A stretch of 12,899 nucleotides of DNA from JBOGWP01 sp050693875 (GTDB lineage: Bacteria; Actinomycetota; CADDZG01; JAHWKV01; JBOGWP01): positions 1 through 12,899 of the forward strand of contig JBOGWP010000100.1 of NCBI GenBank assembly GCA_050693875.1, in the 5' to 3' direction. The position numbers and the translations under genes were made by a program. Positions 1-7,071 of the stretch are shown piece after piece. The number at the start of each line of letters is the position of its first letter. Within the stretch, counting starts at the first letter, position 1. The notes under the pieces were generated by a model. It worked only from the letters and a program-made list of their open reading frames with translations. It was not told the DNA's origin and did no database searches.

Positions 1-1
1 C

Positions 2-184
2 GAGGTCGTCGTCAACCTCATCGGCGCCACCAAGACCAGGTCCGGGTTGAAGGTTCACGCTCACCGAGACCGCGCCTCCTACCCGACAGGCCTGTCCGTC
101 ACCGATGCCCAACTGGCCGCAGTGCCCCTCCGCCCCCACCAATGGCACCGCGACTGGACCTACACCGTCGCACCCCGAAAGTGA
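2..184 (+). CDS. ISAzo13-family transposase, C-terminal end (cut by window edge)
   Basis: The reading frame is open from the window edge to TGA at 182-184 and gives about 60 residues. It has no start codon because the gene begins outside the window. The peptide begins EVVVNLIGATKTRSGLKV and continues with YPTGLSVTD, then HQWHRDWTYTV near the end. This order (V-V-N-L-I-G-x-T-x-T-x-x-G-L, then Y-x-T-G-x-x-V-S/T-D, then a W-x-Y-T ending) is the conserved tail of ISAzo13-type DDE transposases as I know the family. The catalytic DDE residues lie upstream and are not visible, so I cannot say whether the element is intact. No terminal inverted repeat could be paired because the other end is missing. 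It marks the left edge as a mobile-element boundary. Confidence 0.82.
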   Translation, partial: EVVVNLIGATKTRSGLKVHAHRDRASYPTGLSVTDAQLAAVPLRPHQWHRDWTYTVAPRK

Positions 185-602
185 ACTACACCTGCGTAAT
201 TATGACTGAGTAATGCTTGCGCAGGCCCTAACGGTCTTGTGGTTCTTCAGTTGTTTCCACGCGAGTAGCACCAGAGCCAGGGCTTCGGACCAAGGCGCGG
301 TCCTTTCAGGGTTCTGAGGCCAGAACAGCCTGGGGCGGTGCACAGAACCACGGCGAGGTCGGAGCGTCTGGCCGCGACAGAACCGGCGATCGGCGTTCAC
401 CTCGCGACCGTGCACGCGCCCCGACTCACGAAATCCGGAAGAGGCTTCGACCTTCTTGGCCCGCAGGTCCGTCACCCACGAAAGGCCGTGCCCACTTCGG
501 CTGCGTCGTGGAGATTCGCGGCAACGATGGTGAACGGCCTCGTCGCGGCCTTGTGAAGGTGCAGAGCCGGTTGAGGAATCGGAGGCGTGGTATGAAAGCG
601 GG
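185..602. other. Intergenic region between transposase end and cNMP gene
   Basis: This 418-bp stretch holds no gene I can support. Reading frames across it on both strands are open but have low-complexity, Arg/Ser/Pro-rich composition, and those on the minus strand continue as antisense of the next gene. The first 70 bp after the transposase stop are clearly less GC-rich than the rest and probably contain the right end of the insertion sequence. The last 20 bp carry a candidate promoter for the gene at 603. The middle part could be decayed transposon or target DNA, but I recognise nothing in it. Confidence 0.5.
588..596 (+). promoter_or_regulatory. Candidate extended -10 promoter placing transcription start on the ATG at 603
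   Basis: The bases read TGG then TATGAA, which fits an extended -10 element (TGn followed by a TATAAT-like hexamer at 591-596). The gap from the hexamer to the A of the ATG at 603 is 6 nt, so initiation would be expected at or next to the start codon. No Shine-Dalgarno sequence lies before that ATG and no good -35 hexamer is seen at 17 bp, both consistent with a leaderless, extended -10 promoter. This is inference from spacing only. Confidence 0.35.
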
Positions 603-1046
603 ATGGTGGAATCCAAAACGCTTCCGGACAAGCTTCGGGGCATCCCCCTCTTTGCCCATCTCGATCCGTCGGCCCTCGAGACGGTTGCCGGCACCGTCAC
701 CGAGTTCAACGTCCCCCCGGGACAGCTGCTGGTGCAGCCGAACACCGAGGCGACCGGGCTCTTTCTCATCGAGGAGGGGACCGCCCTGGTCGAGCTCCGC
801 GGCGGGAAGACCTTCGAGCTGGGGCCGGGGGAGTTCGTGGGTGAGCTCGCCCTGCTCAACGAGGGCGCGGTGCGCAACGCCCGGGTCCGTGCCAAGACGG
901 AGATGGTCTGCCTGGCGATCCGACGCAACGAGTTTCTCGGGATGCTCCACATGCAGCCCACGATCGCGGTGGCGATGCTGCGAACGCTGGCACGGCGGCT
1001 GACCGAGACCGATGCGGAGCTGGGCCGCCTGCGCGCATCGCAGTAG
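603..1046 (+). CDS. Stand-alone cyclic-nucleotide-binding domain protein
   Basis: The 147-residue product is essentially one cNMP-binding (CAP/CRP effector) domain. The N-terminal DKLRGIPLFAHLDPSALE is a typical entry helix, and the beta-roll glycines (PPGQLL, EEGTALVEL) are present. The phosphate-binding cassette is at about residues 76-97, GEFVGELALLNEGAVRNARV. Glu81 and Arg91 match the residues that hold the ribose and cyclic phosphate in E. coli CRP (Glu72, Arg82), and the following VRAKT also matches CRP. CRP's Ser83 position is Asn here. The C-terminal helix (MLRTLARRLTETDAEL) is kept, but there is no helix-turn-helix, so it is unlikely to bind DNA itself. It may gate a partner protein through cAMP or another nucleotide. 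The ATG at 603 is chosen because it fits the leaderless promoter; a GTG follows directly at 606. It converges on the CoA-binding gene with 17 bp between them. Confidence 0.88.
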   Translation: MVESKTLPDKLRGIPLFAHLDPSALETVAGTVTEFNVPPGQLLVQPNTEATGLFLIEEGTALVELRGGKTFELGPGEFVGELALLNEGAVRNARVRAKTEMVCLAIRRNEFLGMLHMQPTIAVAMLRTLARRLTETDAELGRLRASQ

Positions 1047-1063
1047 TGGTGCCCAGACCGGCG

Positions 1064-1486
1064 TCAGCGCGTCAGGCCGAGCATCTGGTGGGTGGCCCCC
1101 ATGCAGATGCCCATCACGACCTGCATGCCGCCCTCGCGGGCGATCTCGGCGGCCTCCTCCGAGACGATCCCCTCCTGCAGCCAGAGGATATTTGCGCCGA
1201 TCTTCACCGCTTCGCGGGCAATCGCCGGCGCCTCCTCAGCGGGGCGGAAGACGTCGACCACGTCGATAGGCTCCTCGATCTCGGAAAGCGATTTGTGGAC
1301 GCGCTCCCCGAACAGCTCGCCCCCCTTGGGGTTCACCGGCAGGATGCGGTACCCCTGCCCCTGCAGGTACTTAGGGATGCGTGACCCCGCTTTCTTGTCG
1401 TCGCCCGAGGCCCCGACGACCGCGATCGTCTTGGTCTGAGCGTAGAACAGGCGGAGCTGTCCCTGCGAGGGATTCGACGGGCTCAT
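1064..1486 (-). CDS. CoA-binding protein, CoA_binding_2 (YccU-like) family
   Basis: The 140-residue length is normal for the small stand-alone Rossmann-fold CoA-binding proteins. Visible features are the nucleotide-binding start TIAVVGASGDDKKAGSRIPKYL (about residues 20-41), the strand-turn ILPVNPKGGELFG (48-60), VVDVFRP (76-82) and LWLQEGIVSEEA (101-112). These are the family's hallmark segments. The C-terminal segment VVMGICMGATHQML (about 123-136) replaces the usual Asp-x-Cys sequence with Gly-x-Cys. The biochemical role of the family is poorly defined; CoA binding is inferred from fold. The ATG at 1486 lies 9 bp after the stop of the flavoprotein gene, with only a weak purine run before it, so translation is probably coupled and this is the last gene of the minus-strand operon. 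Confidence 0.88.
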   Translation of the reverse strand: MSPSNPSQGQLRLFYAQTKTIAVVGASGDDKKAGSRIPKYLQGQGYRILPVNPKGGELFGERVHKSLSEIEEPIDVVDVFRPAEEAPAIAREAVKIGANILWLQEGIVSEEAAEIAREGGMQVVMGICMGATHQMLGLTR

Positions 1487-1495
1487 CGAGCCATC

Positions 1496-2998
1496 CTACC
1501 CAAGCACCGGGCGGAGCAGGTCTGCGAGCAGCTTGCGGTTTCCGCCGCCGCGGAAGTCGAGCAGGGGGTCGGAGTGCATGAGGTGCTCCTCGACTCTGCC
1601 ACCCCGGCGCAGGTAGACGGCGGGGTGGATGTCGCCGGAGTTGTCGGTCTCGACGGCCAGCGCGACCCCGTCGGGGCCCGCGTGGTCGACGAAGTGTGCG
1701 AGCGGGGAGATCCCGTCGTCGACGATTCCTGCCCCGGGCTCGAACGTGAGGACCCGGGCGAGATACGACTGCTGGTTCCACAGCTCCGGCGCACTGGTGG
1801 CCTCCGAGAGGAGGTAGTCCACGACCCGGTCCGGCGGCAGCCGGGGAGGTTCGGGATCGATGCGAAAGTGGGTCCGGGCAATGTGCCGGGCGAGGACCGC
1901 AGCGTTGTAGCGGAACCCGTGCACCGCGGCGGAGTTGCTCGGGATCCCGTACTTCTTCATCCCGATCGACCCCTGCGTGATCGAGCCGGCGAAGTAGATT
2001 CCGGGCACGGTGGCACTCTCCCAGTACGGCGTCTGGGCGGGCAGCCGGCCCTGGTAGAACGTCGCCACCCCGAGCGCCGAGAGGTCGCGGAGCGGCGTGG
2101 TGAACCCCGTCGCCGCGATCACCTCGTCGGCCTCGAGCGTGAGGTCGACCGGATTGGTCGTGCCCTTGGCGACTACCCGAAAGCCTGTGGCGGTCCGCTC
2201 GACGCGCTCGATGGCCGCGTCGAGCACGAGGGTGCCCCCGCCGAGGACGTGATCCTCGTAGGGCTGCAGATAGCGGGCGCGGGCCGCCGCCGTGGTTCGC
2301 AGGACCACCGAGATGCGGGCCGGCCGCGGCGAGGCCAGGATCACCTGCCGAGCCCAGGGAAGCAGGCCGTCGGCGATCTCGAACCCGGAGTTGCGCTTCC
2401 CGGCGACGAACACGCGCTTGCCCGCATATGCCGCGGCCGGCTTGGTGTCGACGTAGTGGGGCACGTGCTCGAAGCCGGGGACCAGAGGCTTCCACGGCTC
2501 GGTCATGCCCACCGCGATGACTGCCGCCTTGCAGCGATACTCGCCGTCGCTCGTCACGATCACGAAGCCGTCGTCCTCGCGCCTCGTCGACTCCCACCGG
2601 CAGCCGAACCGCACCCGGGTGCTGCTGCGTTCGGTGAACGCGACGATCCCCGCCTCCATTTCGGCCCGGGTGGGGAAGTACGAGACGCCGTCCATGAACT
2701 CGGCAACCGAGACGCGGTGGGCCTCCTCGGCGGAGAGCAGGCTGTTCCAGTCGTACCACTGGTAGGCGCGGGTGCCTCGCTCTACCGGAGCGTACGGCTT
2801 TGTCCACGTGATCAGGCGCTGAAACAGCGGGAAGCGGCGGAACATCCCGCCCGGCGCATCGTCGTCGGAGATCAGGGCATGGGACACTCCGAGGCGGGCG
2901 AGCGAGTAGCTGGTCTGCAGTCCCCCGGCCCCGCTTCCCACCACGACGACCGGGTAGCGCCCCGGCGGAAAGGGCCGCTCCCCGGCCGCGTCCGTCAC
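1496..2998 (-). CDS. FAD-dependent NAD(P)-binding oxidoreductase (CzcO/FMO-like)
   Basis: This is a 500-residue flavoprotein if translation starts at the GTG at 2998. The dinucleotide motif for FAD is VVVVGSGAGGLQTSYSLARLG (about residues 17-37). A second pyridine-nucleotide motif, KRVFVAGKRNSGFEIADGLL (194-213), carries the Gly-x-x-x-Ser-Gly of NAD(P)H-using monooxygenase-like proteins. VIAATGFTTPL (293-303) is the usual ATG segment, and PGIYFAGS (332-339) is the late FAD-contact strand. About 120 further residues follow that resemble nothing I can name. Broad class is Pyr_redox_3/COG2072; the substrate is unknown. The frame stays open upstream to 3262, but that part is antisense-quality sequence overlapping the real cNMP gene, so the GTG is preferred. 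No good Shine-Dalgarno is seen. It lies 37 bp after the cNMP gene and 9 bp before the CoA-binding gene. Confidence 0.88.
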   Translation of the reverse strand: MTDAAGERPFPPGRYPVVVVGSGAGGLQTSYSLARLGVSHALISDDDAPGGMFRRFPLFQRLITWTKPYAPVERGTRAYQWYDWNSLLSAEEAHRVSVAEFMDGVSYFPTRAEMEAGIVAFTERSSTRVRFGCRWESTRREDDGFVIVTSDGEYRCKAAVIAVGMTEPWKPLVPGFEHVPHYVDTKPAAAYAGKRVFVAGKRNSGFEIADGLLPWARQVILASPRPARISVVLRTTAAARARYLQPYEDHVLGGGTLVLDAAIERVERTATGFRVVAKGTTNPVDLTLEADEVIAATGFTTPLRDLSALGVATFYQGRLPAQTPYWESATVPGIYFAGSITQGSIGMKKYGIPSNSAAVHGFRYNAAVLARHIARTHFRIDPEPPRLPPDRVVDYLLSEATSAPELWNQQSYLARVLTFEPGAGIVDDGISPLAHFVDHAGPDGVALAVETDNSGDIHPAVYLRRGGRVEEHLMHSDPLLDFRGGGNRKLLADLLRPVLG

Positions 2999-3035
2999 GG
3001 GGCTGAAGGAGGCGCCCCGGATCGGGCCCCGGGAC

Positions 3036-3455
3036 CTACCGGTTCCACAGGTTGGCGGCTCGCAGCCGCCGGGCCTGGGCCTGAAGGATCCGAAACATGA
3101 CCCGCGGGTAGCCGTGCAGGAAGGCCTCCACCTCGGCTCTCGGCAGGACCATGCAGCGAAGGGGTCGCAGGGCCACGACGTCGGCGGTCGGGGGCTCGTC
3201 GAGGAGGGCCGACACCTCGCCGAAGTAGTCGCCCCGGGCGAGGCGCGCCCGTTCCTCGCCATCGATGCGAATCGCCGCCTCCCCGTCGAGGATCACGTAA
3301 AAGCCCGTGCCCGTGAACCCCTGTCGAAGGATCCGCGTCCCCTCGCCGAACCACTCCTCCTCGAAGATGTGGGCGACCGCCTCGAGTTGGGGGCGGGCGA
3401 GGTCGGCGAAGATGGCGAGACCGGCCAGCTGGTCGGCGAGCTCGCGCTCGGGCAT
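3036..3455 (-). CDS. Small cNMP-fold protein with degenerate ligand pocket
   Basis: From the ATG at 3455 the product is 139 residues and consists of a cNMP-binding fold only: entry helix LAGLAIFADLARPQLEAV, beta-roll with GEGTRILRQGFTGTGFYVIL, cassette GDYFGEVSALLDEPPTADVV (about 75-94) and a C-terminal helix ending RRLRAANLWNR. Glu80 of the FGE motif is present, but where CRP-type proteins have Arg-Ser/Thr-Ala this protein reads Pro-Thr-Ala, so the phosphate-holding arginine is missing. It may bind another ligand or none. There is no helix-turn-helix. A longer frame reaches 3551 but would run 52 bp into the permease gene and adds non-family residues, so the internal ATG is chosen. It sits between the ABC permease (44 bp gap) and the flavoprotein (37 bp gap), suggesting it acts with the latter. 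Confidence 0.85.
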   Translation of the reverse strand: MPERELADQLAGLAIFADLARPQLEAVAHIFEEEWFGEGTRILRQGFTGTGFYVILDGEAAIRIDGEERARLARGDYFGEVSALLDEPPTADVVALRPLRCMVLPRAEVEAFLHGYPRVMFRILQAQARRLRAANLWNR

Positions 3456-3499
3456 CGCCCGAGTGTATGCGACGGAACAGCTCGCGAAAACGGCGTCCG

Positions 3500-6328
3500 C
3501 TATTCGGTTAGCCGCACCGCCTCGGCGGGCGGGAGGCGCGAGGCACGCCACGCCGGACCAATCGTGACGACGATCACCGCGGCGTAGAGCAGGCCCAGCG
3601 CGGTGCCAATGCTCCCCCCGTCCATCCCGTAGGGCGTGCCCTCGGCGAACTGACGCAGGAACAGGTAGCCCATCACCGCTCCGGCGGCGAACCCGACCAC
3701 GACGCCGATCGTTGCGGTGATCCAGGCCTCCACCATCAGCCCCGCCATCACCTCCCGCCGGCGGTAGCCGAGGGCGCGCAGCACACCGATCATGCGGCGC
3801 CGCTCTACCACCGCGCGGAGGCCCAGGATGCCGAGCGTGAGCACGCCGATGACGAGCCCCATGCGCATCAGCACCTCCACCACCGAGAAGAAGGTTCGGT
3901 TGGCGCGATAGCCGTTATCGAGCAGCTGCCGGATGGGAGAGGCGTCGACGCCCGCGCCGAAGAGCGACCGCTCGATCCGGCGGGCGAGGGACGCGGCATT
4001 CGTCCCCCGGCGGGCATCGAGCATCACCACGACCCCGGTCGAGGAGGTCTGGAAGGGCGCGAGCGCCTCGGCGTTGCCGATGACCCCGTCGAGGATCCCG
4101 GTCTGGGGATTCCCCGCGACGCGGAGGCGGACCGGCCCCCGCGCGCCGCGCAGCGTGATCTCGTCGCCGGGATTGGCGTAGCTGGCGATCACCAGGTGCG
4201 CGTCCCGAGCGACCGCCCGCCAGACGGCCTCATCGGTCCCGAGGCTCTTGAGACGGGCCGAGAGGCGGACCGGCCGCAGTTGCACCATCTGGGGAGTCGC
4301 CTCGTACATCGGCACGAAGGCGGTCTCGCCCCGCACGAACGGCGAGGTGAGCGGGCCGATGTACCCGCGGGTGGGCACCGGGACCTCGCGCGCGATCAGC
4401 CGGCGGACGTCTCCGGAGAAGCCGATCCCGGCAGTGCCGGTCGCCACGACACGGATGTCGAAGCCGCGGCTGTCGCGCTCGTACTGCGGCTTCATCATGT
4501 GCAGGAAGACCGCCAGCAGCGTCACCACCGAGAGGACCACCGCGAACACGCCGGTCGACAGGCCCGTCCGCAGCGGCCTGCGGGCCAGGTAGGCAAGCGG
4601 GGGACGAAGGACCGAGCGCAGCCGGGCCGAGCGAGCCAGACTTCCGAACACCCGCTCGAGCAGGCCGAGGTTGGCGGCGGCGAGGATCGAGAGTCCGAAC
4701 ACCGAGGCGAGGGCCGCGGCGGTGAAGGCCGAGAAGAACTTGTTCGGGTCGCCCGAGGCGTCGAGCCCCGCGACGATGAAAAATGCCCAGCCCGCGAGGA
4801 CGGCGCCGGTGAGGCTGAGGTGCAGCTGCAGCGGCAGGCGCCCCCGGACAAGTCGAGATGCCCCGACGATCAGGGCGATGCCGCCGACGAGGCGCGCGGC
4901 CCGATCGGCCTGCACCACACCCGCCGCGCCGGCGGCGAGCAGCGCAACGATCAGCGCCACCCGAGACCAGCGGCGGCGATGTTCCGGCGCCGGTTCGGGT
5001 AGGTCGCGGATCGCGGCCGCGATCGTGAGCCGCGAGGTCCGGCGGGCGGCGAGAAGCACGGTCGCCAGCGTGACGAGCGCTCCCACCGCAAACGCGGTCG
5101 CGAGCGTTGCCGGCCGCGGCGCGAACACGTAGCGGAAGTCGGTCTCGCCGTTGAAGAACTGCGAGAACGCCACGGCATACCGGCCCGAGATCACCCGCCC
5201 GGCCCCCACCCCCACCAGCGTCCCGAGGGCGGCCGCCCACAGCGAGTAGATAGCTCCCTCGAGGACCGAGAGCCGCACCAGGCCGCCGCGCGTCAAGCCG
5301 AGGGCCCGGAGCACGCCGAGACGGGGACGCCGCTCCTCGGCGAGCATCATGGCCAGGTTCACGACGAGCGCCGACCCCGCGGCGACGATCAGCACGCTGA
5401 CCCCCACGAGCATCGCCCGCGTCCAGGCGGTCGACTGCTTGGCCTGGTCCACCTCGGCAGCCTTGACCGCCCGGACCTCGAGGCGTGGGCCCTCGGGGAG
5501 CGAGGCGGTGAGGCCGGCCAGCGCCCGGGCGAGTGCGCGCTCGGCCCTCGACGCCTCGTCGAGGCCGCTGCGCATCCCCCCGGGGGCCGAGATGCGCACC
5601 ACGTCGATCTGGTCCGTCCCGGCCAGCATCTGGAGGGTGGCGAGAGGCGCGAACACCGCCGGGCGCAGGCCGTAGGCTCCCGGCCCGTCCGAGCGTGCGA
5701 TTCCGGCGGCGGTGAGCGGAATGGGCGCGGTGGCGCCGGCCGCGGTCTCGACCGTGGCGGCGAGCCGGTCGCCGCGGCGCGCCTGGAGCGCCGAGGCGAG
5801 CCCGCGGGAGAGCAGCACCTCCCCTGCTCGGAGATCGTCGCCGGTCGTCGACCTCCCGTCGACCAGCTGGAAGCGCCCGAACGCCGCTTGTGACGACGGA
5901 TCGAAGCCGATCAGCCGCACCGCCGGCTCACCCTGACGGCGGTCGAGATCGGCGACGGCCCCCACCAGCTCCAGCCCGGCCTGCACGCCGTCGGTCGCCG
6001 CCCGGACATCGGGATCGGCGGCGAGGCGAGCGGCGACCTCCCGGAGAAACGGCCGGCCCCCGGCCACCACCGTCAGGTCGACTCGTCCCCACGTCCGGTA
6101 GGCGTTGAGGATGGCGGAGTCCTGCGAAGAGTCGGCACCCACCAGCGATGCGGTGATCCCGGCCGCCCCGACCATGAGGCCGCCGATCACGAGAAGCGAC
6201 TGACCCCGACGACGAACCGCCTCGCGGCCGGCGAGCCTGGCCAGCAGCCGGCGGCGGAGCGCGAGCAGCCCGACCGCGCCGTAGACGGCGGTGAAGACGC
6301 CGACGGCGAGGACCAGGCCCCGTGTCAC
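3500..6328 (-). CDS. ABC transporter permease with two FtsX domains (MacB/LolE-like, long form)
   Basis: The 942-residue membrane protein starts at a GTG that overlaps the ATPase stop (GTGA, 6325-6328). Hydrophobic segments at about residues 4-24 and 45-63 precede a large soluble, MacB-periplasmic-core-like domain (about 70-290). The first FtsX permease domain spans about 305-430 and includes MMLAEERRPRLGVLRALGLT, the coupling stretch that contacts the ATPase. More membrane helices follow (about 456-560 and 585-610), then a second extracytoplasmic domain (about 615-800). The second FtsX domain covers about 815-935, with VVERRRMIGVLRALGYRR and the terminal PAEAVRLTE. This is the long arrangement of mechanotransmission-type exporters. 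No HlyD-like adaptor is encoded nearby, which suits a cell with no outer membrane or a function in lipid or peptide release. The substrate is unknown. Confidence 0.92.
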   Translation of the reverse strand: MTRGLVLAVGVFTAVYGAVGLLALRRRLLARLAGREAVRRRGQSLLVIGGLMVGAAGITASLVGADSSQDSAILNAYRTWGRVDLTVVAGGRPFLREVAARLAADPDVRAATDGVQAGLELVGAVADLDRRQGEPAVRLIGFDPSSQAAFGRFQLVDGRSTTGDDLRAGEVLLSRGLASALQARRGDRLAATVETAAGATAPIPLTAAGIARSDGPGAYGLRPAVFAPLATLQMLAGTDQIDVVRISAPGGMRSGLDEASRAERALARALAGLTASLPEGPRLEVRAVKAAEVDQAKQSTAWTRAMLVGVSVLIVAAGSALVVNLAMMLAEERRPRLGVLRALGLTRGGLVRLSVLEGAIYSLWAAALGTLVGVGAGRVISGRYAVAFSQFFNGETDFRYVFAPRPATLATAFAVGALVTLATVLLAARRTSRLTIAAAIRDLPEPAPEHRRRWSRVALIVALLAAGAAGVVQADRAARLVGGIALIVGASRLVRGRLPLQLHLSLTGAVLAGWAFFIVAGLDASGDPNKFFSAFTAAALASVFGLSILAAANLGLLERVFGSLARSARLRSVLRPPLAYLARRPLRTGLSTGVFAVVLSVVTLLAVFLHMMKPQYERDSRGFDIRVVATGTAGIGFSGDVRRLIAREVPVPTRGYIGPLTSPFVRGETAFVPMYEATPQMVQLRPVRLSARLKSLGTDEAVWRAVARDAHLVIASYANPGDEITLRGARGPVRLRVAGNPQTGILDGVIGNAEALAPFQTSSTGVVVMLDARRGTNAASLARRIERSLFGAGVDASPIRQLLDNGYRANRTFFSVVEVLMRMGLVIGVLTLGILGLRAVVERRRMIGVLRALGYRRREVMAGLMVEAWITATIGVVVGFAAGAVMGYLFLRQFAEGTPYGMDGGSIGTALGLLYAAVIVVTIGPAWRASRLPPAEAVRLTE

Positions 6329-7071
6329 GGCCGGGACGCCGGCGCGGTGTTCTCGATGCTGCGGATGCGGCCGTCGCGCATGCGCACGATCCGCGCGGCG
6401 CGCTCCGCGACCGCAGGGTTGTGGGTCACCAGGACGATGGCCTGCCCGGCGCCGTTCATGCGGACGAGGAGGTCCATCACCGCCTCGGTCGCCTCGGAGT
6501 CGAGGTTCCCGGTGGGCTCGTCGGCCCAGACGATGGCCGGGCGGTGCACGAGGGCCCGAGCCACCGCCACCCGCTGCTGCTCGCCACCCGAGAGCTGGTC
6601 GGGGCGATGACCTGCTCGGTTGGCCAGCCCCACCTCGCCGAGCATCTCGACCCCCGCGGCTCGCGCGGCTTTGGGGGCCGTGCCGAGCAGGAGCAGAGGG
6701 ATCTCGACGTTCTCCGCCGCGGTCAGCACCGGCAGCAGGTTGAACGCCTGGAAGATGAACCCCATGTGCCGCGCCCGGTAGGCGGTCCGTTCGTCGTCTG
6801 ACAGCTCGGCCAGATCCGATCCCTCGATCCAGACCTGGCCGGAGGTCACGCTCTCGAGCCCCGAGAGGCAGTTGAGCAGCGTGGTCTTGCCCGACCCGGA
6901 CGGGCCTGCGATCGCGACGAGATCACCCCTCGGCACCTCGATGTCGATGCCGCGCAGCGCCTCGACCTCCGTTCCCGAGCGGTAGACCTTGCGAACCTCG
7001 ACGGCACGGACGATGGGGCCGGCAGACTCCGCCCCCTCAGGGGCGGGGCGTGCCCGGGATGTCACCTTCAC
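6325..7071 (-). CDS. ABC transporter ATP-binding protein (MacB/LolD-like)
   Basis: The 248-residue protein has every ABC motif: Walker A GPSGSGKTT (residues 56-64), Q-loop FIFQAFNLLP (106-115, Gln108), signature LSGGEQQR (160-167), Walker B AIVWADEPTGNLDS (179-192, catalytic Glu185) and the H-loop His in LVTHNP (His217). The FQ-x-FNLLP and DEPTGNLDS wording is typical of the MacB/LolD/FtsE group, which work with FtsX-domain permeases; the next gene is exactly such a permease. The GTG start at 7071 overlaps the aminotransferase stop by 4 bp (GTGA, 7068-7071), and the gene's own stop overlaps the permease start in the same way. The first 20 residues are a non-conserved, proline- and alanine-rich leader. 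The alternatives MacB versus LolD cannot be separated without phylogeny. Confidence 0.95.
   Translation of the reverse strand: MKVTSRARPAPEGAESAGPIVRAVEVRKVYRSGTEVEALRGIDIEVPRGDLVAIAGPSGSGKTTLLNCLSGLESVTSGQVWIEGSDLAELSDDERTAYRARHMGFIFQAFNLLPVLTAAENVEIPLLLLGTAPKAARAAGVEMLGEVGLANRAGHRPDQLSGGEQQRVAVARALVHRPAIVWADEPTGNLDSEATEAVMDLLVRMNGAGQAIVLVTHNPAVAERAARIVRMRDGRIRSIENTAPASRP

Noticed and set aside
200..961. 253-codon minus-strand open frame covering the intergenic region
   Set aside because: Most of it is antisense to the cNMP gene and its residues are Arg/Ser/Pro-rich with no recognisable motif.
1574..3100. 508-codon plus-strand open frame
   Set aside because: It is antisense to the flavoprotein, has GC-rich shadow composition (Arg, Gly, Asp, Val repeats) and no domain pattern, while the minus strand carries clear FAD motifs.
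2999..3262. N-terminal extension of the flavoprotein
   Set aside because: It overlaps the cNMP gene in a shadow frame and adds Pro/Arg/Ser-rich residues; the FAD motif begins shortly after the GTG at 2998.
3456..3551. N-terminal extension of the small cNMP-fold protein
   Set aside because: It would overlap the permease gene by 52 bp and the added residues are not part of the fold.
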